From Candidatus Janibacter merdipullorum (GTDB lineage Bacteria; Actinomycetota; Actinomycetes; Actinomycetales; Dermatophilaceae), in assembly GCA_019116945.1 (NCBI GenBank), contig DXAR01000106.1, positions 1-51,934 of the forward strand: 51,934 nucleotides of DNA. Reading direction: 5' to 3'. This document shows, in pieces, positions 36,832 to 44,565 of this stretch. The notes under the pieces were generated by a model. That model was not told where the DNA came from, did no database searches, and saw only the letters and a list, made by a program, of their open reading frames with translations. Position 1 is the stretch's first letter; each line of letters opens with the position of its first letter. The position numbers and the translations under genes were made by a program.

Positions 36832-38523
36832 TCAGACGAGCGCACGCAGTCCCGGGTCGGCGAGGTCGAGCACGGCGGCACGGGCCTCGGCCGCGGTGCG
36901 GGCCTCCCGGGCGGCCGTCGCGATCCGCTGGCAGTCGGGCAGCGCGTGGTGGGCGAGGGCGAGGCGGACCATGGGGACCTTCCCCGGAGCCATGGACAGG
37001 CTCGTGACGCCCAGACCGACGAGGACGAGCGCGAGGAGGGGGTCCCCCGCGGCCTCACCGCACACCCCGACGGGCGTCCCGGTGGCCGCTCCCCCGTCGC
37101 ACGCGGCGGCGATGACGTCGAGGACGGCCGGCTGCCACGGGTCGAGCAGGTCGGAGAGCTCGCCCTGCATCCGGTCGGCGGCGAGGGTGTACTGGGAGAG
37201 GTCGTTGGTGCCGATGCTCGCGAAGTCCACGTCGGCGAGGACGTGCCGGGAGCGAAGGGCGGCCGCCGGCACCTCGATCATCACACCCGCCGTGGGCAGG
37301 CCGTGCTCGCGGACCCGGCGGGCAAACCAGGCCGCCTCCTCGGCGGTGGCGATCATCGGTGCCATGACGCGGACGTCGGCTCCGGTCTCCTCGGCCGCGC
37401 TGGCGAGCGCGGCGAGCTGGGTGTCGAGGAGGTCGGGCCGGGCGGCGGAGAGCCGCAGGCCCCGGCGACCGAGCGCGGGGTTGTCCTCCGGGCCGAGGTC
37501 GGCGAAGGCCAGGGGCTTGTCCGCGCCGGCGTCGAGAGTGCGCACGACGACGCGACGGTCTCCGAAGGGGGTGAGCACCCGGCGGTAGATGTCGGCCTGC
37601 TCCTCGGCGGTGGGCGCCGTCGTCGCGGAGAGGAAGACGAACTCCGTGCGGAAGAGCCCGACCCCCTCGACGTCCTCCGCTGCCGCGGCGACGGCGTCGT
37701 CGACGTCGCCGATGTTGGCGAGGAGGGCGACCGCGTGGCCGTCGCTCGTGCGACCGGGGCCGCGGGAGCCGGCGAGGGCTGCGGTCCGGCGCTCCCGGCG
37801 TGCGGCGAGCTCGGCGACGACCGTGGCAGACGGTGCGACGAGGACGGCGCCCTCGTCGCCGTCGACGGCGACAGAGGTCCCGGCCTCCAGCTCGAGGGCG
37901 CCCGCGCACTGGACGACGGCGGGGATGCCGCGCTGGGCCGCGAGGATCGCGGTGTGGCTGGTCCGTCCGCCCCCTTCGGTGACGATGGCGACGACGAGCG
38001 AGCGGTCGAGGACCGCGGTCTCCGCCGGGGCGAGGTCCTCGGCGACGACGACGCTCGGTCCGGTGAGCTGCGGGACCCCGGGCGCCGGCACGCCGAGCAC
38101 CCCGGCGACCGCACGGGCACCCACGTCCCGCAGGTCGGCGACCCGCTCGGCGAAGTACCCGCCGAGGGCCTCGAACTGCACCGCGAACTCCTCCACGGCG
38201 GACTCGATCGCGGTGGCCGGGCCCTGCCCTTCGTCGAGGTGCCTGCCGGCCGCCTTGTGCAGGCTCGTGTCCCGGGCGATGAGCGCTGTGGCCGTGAGGA
38301 TCTCGGCGGCGGTGGCGTCCGCCCCGGCGGCCCGGGAGTCGAGCTCCTGCGCCACCCCCTCGAATGCCTCCGTGACCGTCACCAGGGCAGCCTCGGGATC
38401 GGCCGCCGGCGGCTCCCCCTGCGGTGCCCGCACCGGAGGTGCCACGACGACGACCGGCCCGTGGGCACTGCCCCCCGAGACGCCGATACCGGTGAGGGTG
38501 CGCTCCTCGCCCACGCGGGTCAC
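36832..38523 (-). CDS. ptsI: PTS enzyme I (PEP-protein phosphotransferase)
   Basis: A 563-aa protein. The phosphohistidine is in GGGRTSHTAILAAQRGIPA (near residue 190). The PEP-binding barrel has VGLFRTEFVFL, GRRGLRLSAARPDL, MAPMIATAEEA, FASIGTNDLSQYTLAADR and PVGVCGEAAGDP. It transfers phosphate from PEP to HPr. GTG 38523 overlaps the ptsH stop as GTGA. It is the last gene of the EIIB-EIIA-ptsH-ptsI string on the minus strand. Confidence 0.96.
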   Translation of the reverse strand: MTRVGEERTLTGIGVSGGSAHGPVVVVAPPVRAPQGEPPAADPEAALVTVTEAFEGVAQELDSRAAGADATAAEILTATALIARDTSLHKAAGRHLDEGQGPATAIESAVEEFAVQFEALGGYFAERVADLRDVGARAVAGVLGVPAPGVPQLTGPSVVVAEDLAPAETAVLDRSLVVAIVTEGGGRTSHTAILAAQRGIPAVVQCAGALELEAGTSVAVDGDEGAVLVAPSATVVAELAARRERRTAALAGSRGPGRTSDGHAVALLANIGDVDDAVAAAAEDVEGVGLFRTEFVFLSATTAPTAEEQADIYRRVLTPFGDRRVVVRTLDAGADKPLAFADLGPEDNPALGRRGLRLSAARPDLLDTQLAALASAAEETGADVRVMAPMIATAEEAAWFARRVREHGLPTAGVMIEVPAAALRSRHVLADVDFASIGTNDLSQYTLAADRMQGELSDLLDPWQPAVLDVIAAACDGGAATGTPVGVCGEAAGDPLLALVLVGLGVTSLSMAPGKVPMVRLALAHHALPDCQRIATAAREARTAAEARAAVLDLADPGLRALV

Positions 38524-38789
38524 CCCTCGTCGAGGTCGGTCTCGAGGAGGGTCACGAGCTCGTCGAGGACGCCGTCGGCGCCCTCCCCCTCGACCGTGAG
38601 CTCGACCGTCTCGCCGTGCTTGGCGCCGAGGGTCATCACGCCGAGGATGCTCGTCGCGTCGACGGCCTCGTCACCGGGTCGGCCGACGTGGACGTCGAGG
38701 CCGGAGCCGCCGGCCTTCTGGACGAAGAGGGCGGCGGGGCGGGCGTGCAGCCCGACGGACGAGGCGATGGTGGCGGTGCGGCTGGGCAT
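38520..38789 (-). CDS. ptsH: Phosphocarrier protein HPr
   Basis: An 89-aa protein with SSVGLHARPAALFVQKAG (phospho-His15) and the regulatory-site segment VDATSILGVMTLGA (Ser47). It relays phosphate from enzyme I to the EIIA. ATG 38789 has AGGAGGG at good spacing. It is separated from the EIIA gene by an 18-bp hairpin that could uncouple ptsHI expression from the GlcNAc-specific genes. No HPr kinase gene is nearby. Confidence 0.96.
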   Translation of the reverse strand: MPSRTATIASSVGLHARPAALFVQKAGGSGLDVHVGRPGDEAVDATSILGVMTLGAKHGETVELTVEGEGADGVLDELVTLLETDLDEG

Positions 38790-38828
38790 GGGCCCTCCTG
38801 GGGTGTTCGGGGTCAGCGGCAAGGACCG

Positions 38829-38879
38829 CGCATCTCCGTAAGGAAACGCGGGGGGCGGGCATTTCCTTACGGAGATGCG
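38829..38879 (-). terminator. 18-bp hairpin between the EIIA gene and ptsH
   Basis: CGCATCTCCGTAAGGAAA pairs perfectly with its complement at 38862-38879 across a 15-base G-rich loop. The distal arm includes the stop codon and last codons of the EIIA gene. No U-tract follows. It may be a terminator or a stabilising or attenuating structure inside one operon. Confidence 0.7.
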
Positions 38880-39325
38880 AAGAGGGGGTCGGCGGCCTTG
38901 ACCTGCTCGGGCACCCCGGACAGGTCGAGCGAGTCGGCGGGCACGTCGAGGACGATGACGGGCACCTGGCGCGAGATGTCCTGCCCCTCCACGGAGGCGG
39001 GGAGGTCGGCGGGGTTCCACGTGATGACAGGGGCACCCGCCTCGACGGTGGCGCCCTGCTCCACGTGCACCCGGAATCCACGGCCCTCGAGCTTGACCGT
39101 GTTGATCCCGAGATGGACGAGGACGCCCACGTCGGCACCGGCGACGACGAAGGCGTGCGGGTGGACCTTGACGACCGTCCCGGTGATCGGCGCGACGACG
39201 GTCGCGTCCCCGTCCGGCGGGTCGATGACGAGTCCCGGACCGACGATCTGCCCGGCGAAGACCGGGTCGACGCAGTCCGTCACGGGGAGGACGGCGCCGC
39301 TGCAGGGGGCGAGGACGGTACTCAC
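38867..39325 (-). CDS. crr: PTS glucose/GlcNAc-family EIIA component
   Basis: A 152-aa EIIA(Glc)-type beta sandwich. The phosphorylated His71 lies in VGVLVHLGINTVKLEG, and His55/His57 in VKVHPHAF are the accessory active-site residues. It accepts phosphate from HPr and passes it to EIIB. GTG 39325 overlaps the EIIB stop (GTGA). The stop TAA falls inside the downstream hairpin. In Streptomyces the equivalent is Crr of the GlcNAc PTS. Confidence 0.94.
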   Translation of the reverse strand: MSTVLAPCSGAVLPVTDCVDPVFAGQIVGPGLVIDPPDGDATVVAPITGTVVKVHPHAFVVAGADVGVLVHLGINTVKLEGRGFRVHVEQGATVEAGAPVITWNPADLPASVEGQDISRQVPVIVLDVPADSLDLSGVPEQVKAADPLFASP

Positions 39326-39555
39326 ATCAGGTCCTCGATGTCGTCGGCGAGGGTGTCCGCCTCAGGCCCGACGACGACCTGGATGACGGTGCCCTGGGCC
39401 ATGACGCCGTGGGCGCCGGCGGCCTTGAGCGCGGCCTGGTCGACCTTCGACTCGTCCTCGACCTCGGTGCGCAGCCGGGTGATGCAGGGCTCGATCTCGA
39501 CGATGTTGTCCGCGCCGCCGAGGCCGGCGAGGATCTGCTCCGCCTTGGTTGCCAT
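39322..39555 (-). CDS. nagF: PTS EIIB component (GlcNAc type)
   Basis: A 77-aa single-domain EIIB. Its phosphocysteine lies in VEIEPCITRLRTEVED (Cys24), followed by GTVIQVVVGPEADTLADDI. It receives phosphate from EIIA and phosphorylates the sugar held by the EIIC. ATG 39555 follows GAGAGGAACC. As in Streptomyces NagF, it is a free polypeptide rather than fused to EIIC. It is 25 bases downstream of the SIS-domain gene. Confidence 0.93.
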   Translation of the reverse strand: MATKAEQILAGLGGADNIVEIEPCITRLRTEVEDESKVDQAALKAAGAHGVMAQGTVIQVVVGPEADTLADDIEDLM

Positions 39556-39580
39556 GGTGGTTCCTCTCGTGTGGGTGGTT

Positions 39581-40615
39581 TCAGTCTGTGTCGGTCCGGG
39601 TGACCTTCGCCAGCCCCCGGGGCGTGTCGGGGTCACGGCCCAGTGCCCGGGCGAGCCGCTCGACGAGGAGCTGTGCCGGGGGGATGAGGCCGAGCGGGGC
39701 GACCGACTCGGGCAGGTCGGGACCGGGGACGTGCACATCGCAGGCCTGCCCGAAGGGGGCGGGCCCGCCGATCCCGACGACCTGCGCCCCCCTGCGGCGC
39801 AGGTCCCCGGCGAGCTCGACCATCGGCTCGGCCATGGGGCCGTCCTGGGCGGCGACGAGCACGGCGGTCACGTCCGGCTCGATGACCGAGATCGGGCCGT
39901 GGCGCAGGTCGGCGTAGGAGTACCCCCGGACGGGGACGAGGCAGGTCTCCTCGATCTTCAGCGCCGTCTCGAGGGCCGTCCCCAGGCACAGCCCCCTCCC
40001 GGAGACGACGGCGTGGTCGGCGGCGCGGAGGAGGTCGATGGCCGTGTCGAGACCGTCCGGCGCGGCGATCGAGCGGGCCACCTCGTCGGCGACGCGGGAC
40101 AGGGGCTCGGCGACGTCCGCACCGAGGGCGTCACCGAGGACGGCCATGGCGACGAGCTGGGTGAGATAGGTCTTCGTGGCCGGCACGGCCACCTCGGGCC
40201 CCGCCGCCGTGACGAAGGGGAGGCCCGCCCCCTTCGCCAGGGGTGAGTCGGCGACATTGGTCACCGCCGCGATGGCGGCGCCGTGGGAGCGTGCCCACTC
40301 CACGGCCTCGACGATCTCGGTCGTCGCCCCGGACTGGGAGACGGCGACGACGAGCGTGTCGGAGAGGTCGAGGTCGGCTCGGTAGTGGGTGGCGATGCTC
40401 GGCGCGGCGAGGGCGGCGTTGACGCCCGCCCGGGCCTCGAGGAGGTAGCGGCCGTAGAGCGTGGCATTGCTGCTCGAGCCGCGGGCGATGAAGAGGACCC
40501 GGCGGCGGGAGGCGAAGAGGGAGCGCACCTCCTCGCGCACCGGGAGCAGGGCTTCGAGCGTCCGACGGACCGCCTCCGGCTGCTCGGCGATCTCCCGCGC
40601 CATGACCGTCGACAT
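39581..40615 (-). CDS. Two-SIS-domain enzyme, probable glucosamine-6-phosphate deaminase type II
   Basis: A 344-aa protein with tandem SIS domains like the isomerase half of GlmS: FIARGSSSNATLYGRYLLE and VSQSGATTEIVEAVEWAR in the first, SGRGLCLGTALETALKIEETC and GYSYADLRHGPIS in the second. It lacks the glutaminase domain. NagB-II deaminases and AgaS-like enzymes share this form. No classical nagB is in the window, so a deaminase making fructose-6-phosphate is the best inference. ATG 40615 has GGTGGAGG upstream. It is divergent from the GntR gene across the operator. Confidence 0.85.
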   Translation of the reverse strand: MSTVMAREIAEQPEAVRRTLEALLPVREEVRSLFASRRRVLFIARGSSSNATLYGRYLLEARAGVNAALAAPSIATHYRADLDLSDTLVVAVSQSGATTEIVEAVEWARSHGAAIAAVTNVADSPLAKGAGLPFVTAAGPEVAVPATKTYLTQLVAMAVLGDALGADVAEPLSRVADEVARSIAAPDGLDTAIDLLRAADHAVVSGRGLCLGTALETALKIEETCLVPVRGYSYADLRHGPISVIEPDVTAVLVAAQDGPMAEPMVELAGDLRRRGAQVVGIGGPAPFGQACDVHVPGPDLPESVAPLGLIPPAQLLVERLARALGRDPDTPRGLAKVTRTDTD

Positions 40616-40649
40616 GCTTGACACCCTCCACCTCTCCGTGGATCCTCAC

Positions 40650-40671
40650 TGGTACGGACCAGACCGTACCA
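40650..40671. promoter_or_regulatory. DasR/NagR-like operator between divergent GlcNAc operons
   Basis: TGGTACGG-ACCAGA-CCGTACCA is a perfect inverted repeat with 8-base arms. It overlaps ACTGGTACGGACCAGA (40648-40663), which fits the TGGT-N4-ACCA core of the dre site bound by DasR/NagR. It sits 34 bases before the SIS-gene start and 20 bases before the GntR-gene start, so one site can control both operons. Confidence 0.72.
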
Positions 40672-40691
40672 ATGAAGGTGAGGATCGGGAA

Positions 40692-41441
40692 GTGTCTCGA
40701 GAAGCGTTGTCCGGGCCCCGCCCGAAGCACGCTCAGCTGCGCGACCGGCTGGCCGACCTCGCCACCGAGCTCGGGCCCGGTGCCGGCATCCCCTCCGAGC
40801 GCGAGCTCATGACCACCTACGGTGTCTCCCGGGCCACGGTCCGGCGGGCCATCGAGTCCCTCATCGCCGACGGCCTGCTCGAGCGCGTCCACGGCAAGGG
40901 CACCTTCGTCGCCCGCCCGCGCCTCGAGAGCCGGCTCCACCTCGCCAGCTTCAGCCAGGACATGCGTCGCCGGGGTCTCGAACCCGCCTCCCGGCTCCTG
41001 ACGATCGAGCTCGCCACTCCCCCAACGGATGTCGCGATCTGGTTCGGCGAGGAGCGGGTGTGGCGCATCGACCGGCTCCGGCTGGCGGACGGTCGCCCCA
41101 TCGCCCTCGAGCACAGCTGGTACTCCAGCGCGCTCTTCCCCGGGCTCGACGAGCACGACCTCGCCGGCTCGCTCTATCTGCTCCTCGTCGAGCACTACGG
41201 CATCGGGATCGACTCCGCCGAGCAGACCCTCTGGGGCGAGAGCGCCGAGGGTAAGGTCGCCGACCTCCTCGCGGCCCCGACCCACACGCCGCTGCTCGTC
41301 TTCCGCCGCTCCTCCACCAGCCTCGGCCGACCGGTCGAGCACGCCGTGTCCCGCTACCGCGGTGACCGGTACCAGATCCACATGTCGTTGAGCCGGGACG
41401 ACGACCCAACTCCGGCACCACACGAAGGGAAGCAACCGTGA
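40692..41441 (+). CDS. GntR/HutC-family regulator, DasR/NagR-like
   Basis: A 249-aa protein. The N-terminal winged helix has IPSERELMTTYGVSRATVRRAIESLIADGLLERVHGKGTFV. The C-terminal UTRA effector domain (about 80-235) has RIDRLRLADGRPIALEHSWYS. Homologues sense glucosamine-6-phosphate or GlcNAc-6-phosphate and repress GlcNAc genes. GTG 40692 has GAGGA eight bases upstream; an ATG at 40673 is in another frame. nagE overlaps its stop as GTGA, so regulator and transporter are coupled. Confidence 0.92.
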   Translation: MSREALSGPRPKHAQLRDRLADLATELGPGAGIPSERELMTTYGVSRATVRRAIESLIADGLLERVHGKGTFVARPRLESRLHLASFSQDMRRRGLEPASRLLTIELATPPTDVAIWFGEERVWRIDRLRLADGRPIALEHSWYSSALFPGLDEHDLAGSLYLLLVEHYGIGIDSAEQTLWGESAEGKVADLLAAPTHTPLLVFRRSSTSLGRPVEHAVSRYRGDRYQIHMSLSRDDDPTPAPHEGKQP

Positions 41442-42706
41442 CCACAGCAGACGGGCCCATGGACGTGCCCGGCGACAAGCCGGCACGCAAGAAGAAACTC
41501 AACCTCGGAGGACTCCAGAAGTTCGGCCGCAGCCTCATGCTGCCGATCGCCGCGCTGCCGGCGGCGGCGCTCCTTCTCCGCCTGGGGCAGCCCGACCTCC
41601 TCGGGGAGGACGGCCTCGGGTGGGAGCGGGTGGCCCCAGTCATCGGCGCCGCCGGAGGCGCGCTCTTCGACAACCTGCCCATCCTCTTCGCCGTCGGTAT
41701 CGCCATCGGCATGGCGCGCAAGGCCGACGGGTCGACCGCGCTCGCGGCCGTCGTCGGCTACCTCGTCTTCAAGGGGGTCGGTGACGCGATGTCCCCCTTC
41801 GTCCTCGATGCACCCGCGGAGGGCGAGGAGCAGGCGCTCATCGACTACGGGGTCCTCGGCGGCATCGTCATGGGCCTCACCGCGGCATACCTGTGGCAGA
41901 AGTACCACCGGATCAAGCTGCCGACCTACCTCGCCTTCTTCGGCGGGCGGCGCTTCGTCCCGATCATCACCGCGCTCGCGGCCATCGTCATCTCGGTCCT
42001 CGTGAGCTTCGTCTACCAGTGGTTCGACGCCGGCATCACCAATCTCGGCGAGTGGGTCGCCGACAACGAGGTCCTCGGTGGCTTCGTCTACGGCACGGTC
42101 AACCGCCTGCTCATCCCGACCGGCCTGCACCACATCCTCAACAACCCGCCGTGGTTCCTCATCGGCAGCTACACGCCGGAGGGTGGCAGCCCGGTCACGG
42201 GTGACATCGCCCGCTTCCTCAACGGCGACCCGACCGCCGGCGCCTTCATGACCGGGTTCTTCCCGATCATGATGTTCGCCCTCCCGGCCGCCGCCCTGGC
42301 GATCTACCAGGAGGCCAAGCCCGCGCAGAAGAAGCTCGTCGGCGGCATCATGGGCTCCGCCGCCCTCACCGGCTTCCTCACCGGCGTCACCGAGCCGCTC
42401 GAGTTCGCCTTCATGTTCGTCGCGTGGCCGCTCTACGTCATCCACGCACTGCTCACCGGGTCCTCCCTGGCCCTGACCAATGCGCTAGGGATCAAGGACG
42501 GGTTCGGGTTCTCCGCAGGGCTCTTCGACTACCTGCTCAACTTCAACATCGCCACCGACCCGCTCCTGCTCATCCCGATCGGGCTCGGCTATGCCGTGGT
42601 CTACTACGTCCTCTTCCGCGTCGTCATCCGCAAGTGGAACCTCAAGACCCCCGGTCGTGAGGACGAGGACGAGGCCTCCATCGTCGCCGTGGACGACAGC
42701 GCGTGA
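41438..42706 (+). CDS. nagE: PTS EIIC transporter, N-acetylglucosamine type
   Basis: A 422-aa permease of the glucose/GlcNAc family with about ten membrane helices. LMLPIAALPAAALLLRLGQPD starts the transport domain, IPTGLHHILNN and GVTEPLEFAFMF are the sugar-binding signatures. No EIIB or EIIA domain is fused; those are encoded across the operator. GTG 41438 overlaps the GntR gene stop (GTGA), and its Shine-Dalgarno sequence GAAGGGA is a copy of the CGAAGGG word. The sugar is inferred from neighbours and family. Confidence 0.92.
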   Translation: MTTADGPMDVPGDKPARKKKLNLGGLQKFGRSLMLPIAALPAAALLLRLGQPDLLGEDGLGWERVAPVIGAAGGALFDNLPILFAVGIAIGMARKADGSTALAAVVGYLVFKGVGDAMSPFVLDAPAEGEEQALIDYGVLGGIVMGLTAAYLWQKYHRIKLPTYLAFFGGRRFVPIITALAAIVISVLVSFVYQWFDAGITNLGEWVADNEVLGGFVYGTVNRLLIPTGLHHILNNPPWFLIGSYTPEGGSPVTGDIARFLNGDPTAGAFMTGFFPIMMFALPAAALAIYQEAKPAQKKLVGGIMGSAALTGFLTGVTEPLEFAFMFVAWPLYVIHALLTGSSLALTNALGIKDGFGFSAGLFDYLLNFNIATDPLLLIPIGLGYAVVYYVLFRVVIRKWNLKTPGREDEDEASIVAVDDSA

Positions 42707-43821
42707 TCCTCACCGCGGACCGCATCATCACCCCGGGGCGCACCCTCGCCCCGGGGTGGGTGCGTGTTGAGTCCGGCCGCGTCGCCGAGGTGGGCGAAGG
42801 GAGCCCCCCGACGACCGACGCCCATCGCCTCAGCGGCACTCTCGCACCGGGATTCGTCGACACCCACTGCCACGGGGGCGGCGGCGCCTCCTTCACCGTC
42901 GGTGACGCCGAGGAGGCACGCCAGGTCGCCGAGGCCCACCTCGCCCACGGCACGACGAGCATCGTCGCCAGCCTCGTCACCGACGAGGTGGCGGCCCTGG
43001 AGCGCCACGTCCGGGTGCTCGGCGAGCTCGTCACCGACGGCGTGCTCGCCGGCGTGCATCTCGAAGGGCCGTGGCTGGCCCGCGACTTCTGCGGTGCCCA
43101 CGAGCCGAGCCTGCTGCGTCCCCCTTCGCCCGAGGACGTGGACCGGCTCCTCACCGCTGGCGGCGACGCCCTGCGGATGGTGACGCTCGCGCCCGAGCTC
43201 GACGGTGCCATCGACGCCGTGCGTCGCATCGTCGACGCCGGCGTCGTCGCCGCCGTCGGCCACACCGATGCCACCTGGGAGCAGGCGCGAGAGGCGATCG
43301 GCGCGGGAGCCACGGTCGCCACCCACCTCTACAACCAGATCCGGGGCCTGCACCACCGCACACCCGGCCCGATGGCCGCCCTCCTCGAGGACGACCGCGT
43401 CTGGGTCGAGCTCATCTCCGACGGCGTGCATGTCCACCCCGCGATGCTGCGGCTCGCGCGGAGCGCCGCACCCGACCGGATCGTCCTCGTCACCGATGCC
43501 ATGGGCGCCGCGGCGGCCGCCGACGGCGACTACCACCTCGGGCCGATCCACGTGCAGGTGCGCGAAGGGGTCGCACGGACACCCACCGGCGCCATCGCCG
43601 GGTCGACCCTGACGATGGCGGGCGCCGTGCGGCACAGCGTGGCCAGCGGCTTCACCCTCGAGCAGTCCGTCGACGCCGCCACCCGCGCTCCTGCCGAGGC
43701 ACTCGGGCTCACCGACGTCGGTCGGATCGACCCCGGGGCCCGCGCCGACCTCGTCGCCCTCGACGCCGACCTCGAGGTCATCCGTGTGATGCGCGCCGGC
43801 TCCTGGGTCGCGTCTCCCTAG
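42703..43821 (+). CDS. nagA: N-acetylglucosamine-6-phosphate deacetylase
   Basis: A 372-aa amidohydrolase. Metal-site elements are VDTHCHGGG (His55, His57), VHLEGPWL (Glu near 120), VGHTDAT and THLYNQIRGLHHR (His), and the catalytic VTDAMGA (Asp near 265). It releases acetate from GlcNAc-6-phosphate to give GlcN-6-phosphate for the SIS-domain enzyme or for cell-wall synthesis. GTG 42703 overlaps the nagE stop as GTGA. It is the last gene of the regulator-nagE-nagA operon. Confidence 0.96.
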   Translation: MILTADRIITPGRTLAPGWVRVESGRVAEVGEGSPPTTDAHRLSGTLAPGFVDTHCHGGGGASFTVGDAEEARQVAEAHLAHGTTSIVASLVTDEVAALERHVRVLGELVTDGVLAGVHLEGPWLARDFCGAHEPSLLRPPSPEDVDRLLTAGGDALRMVTLAPELDGAIDAVRRIVDAGVVAAVGHTDATWEQAREAIGAGATVATHLYNQIRGLHHRTPGPMAALLEDDRVWVELISDGVHVHPAMLRLARSAAPDRIVLVTDAMGAAAAADGDYHLGPIHVQVREGVARTPTGAIAGSTLTMAGAVRHSVASGFTLEQSVDAATRAPAEALGLTDVGRIDPGARADLVALDADLEVIRVMRAGSWVASP

Positions 43822-43842
43822 GCACATGCGCATCCGAGGGGC

Positions 43843-44520
43843 TCAGTCGTCGGCCTCCACGTCGACGGCCTCGCCCGTGACGTCGTGGGCGCGAACGCTC
43901 GCGAGGTGGGCGCCGCCGACCGGGTCACTGCTCCAGCGCACGAGGTCCCAGCCCTCGCCGGGCTGCCCGTCGAGGAGCACCATGCCGGTGTTGTTGATCC
44001 AGCGACTCTCGACCTCGTCGGCATCGAGGTCGGCGGCCAGGGTGGCGAAGACCCGGATCGCGGCCCCGTGGCTGAAGAGCGCCACGGCCTCGTGCCGGCC
44101 GTGGGCGCCGGCGATCGCCCGCACGGCCGCGTCGTAGCGGTCGACGAAGGCGTGACCGGTCGTCCCGCCCTCGAGGGCGTGGTCGAGGTCGCGGTGGAGC
44201 CAGGCGGACAACCCACCGAGGTAGGCCGCGACCGCCTCGTGGTCCGAGCGCATCTCGAAGGCCCCGGCAGCGATCTCCTCGAGCCCCTCCTGCACGTGCA
44301 CATCGATCCCACGCTCCACCGCCAGCGGGCTGCCGGTGAGCTGCGTCCGCACGAGGGGTGAGGCGTAGACCGCGCTCACATCCTCCTCGGCGAGGGCGGT
44401 CGGGATGGCGTCGGCCTGGCGCTGCCCGAGGTCGGTGAGTCCGGCCCCGGGGAAGGCGGTGTCGAGCGCCCCCGAGACGTTGTGGGGCGTCTGACCATGA
44501 CGGATGAGGAGGAGGCGCAC
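43843..44520 (-). CDS. Histidine phosphatase family protein
   Basis: A 225-aa phosphoglycerate-mutase-like phosphatase. LLLIRHGQTPHN gives the phosphorylated His8, and SHGAAIRVFATLAAD the second catalytic His. LTDLGQRQADAIPTAL is typical of the family. Substrates vary (sugar phosphates, polyphosphate, alpha-ribazole phosphate). GTG start at 44520 ends a 45-base gap after the tandem membrane proteins. It converges on nagA with 21 bases between stops. Confidence 0.9.
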   Translation of the reverse strand: MRLLLIRHGQTPHNVSGALDTAFPGAGLTDLGQRQADAIPTALAEEDVSAVYASPLVRTQLTGSPLAVERGIDVHVQEGLEEIAAGAFEMRSDHEAVAAYLGGLSAWLHRDLDHALEGGTTGHAFVDRYDAAVRAIAGAHGRHEAVALFSHGAAIRVFATLAADLDADEVESRWINNTGMVLLDGQPGEGWDLVRWSSDPVGGAHLASVRAHDVTGEAVDVEADD

Positions 44521-44565
44521 GCCCTCAGGCTACGGGGACCGTCACCTCGACCGCCCGGCCGGCGA

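Noticed and set aside
40673-40691. ATG start for the GntR regulator just after the operator
   Set aside because: It is in a different frame (MKVRIGKCLEK). The helix-turn-helix frame starts at GTG 40692 with a GAGGA ribosome-binding site.
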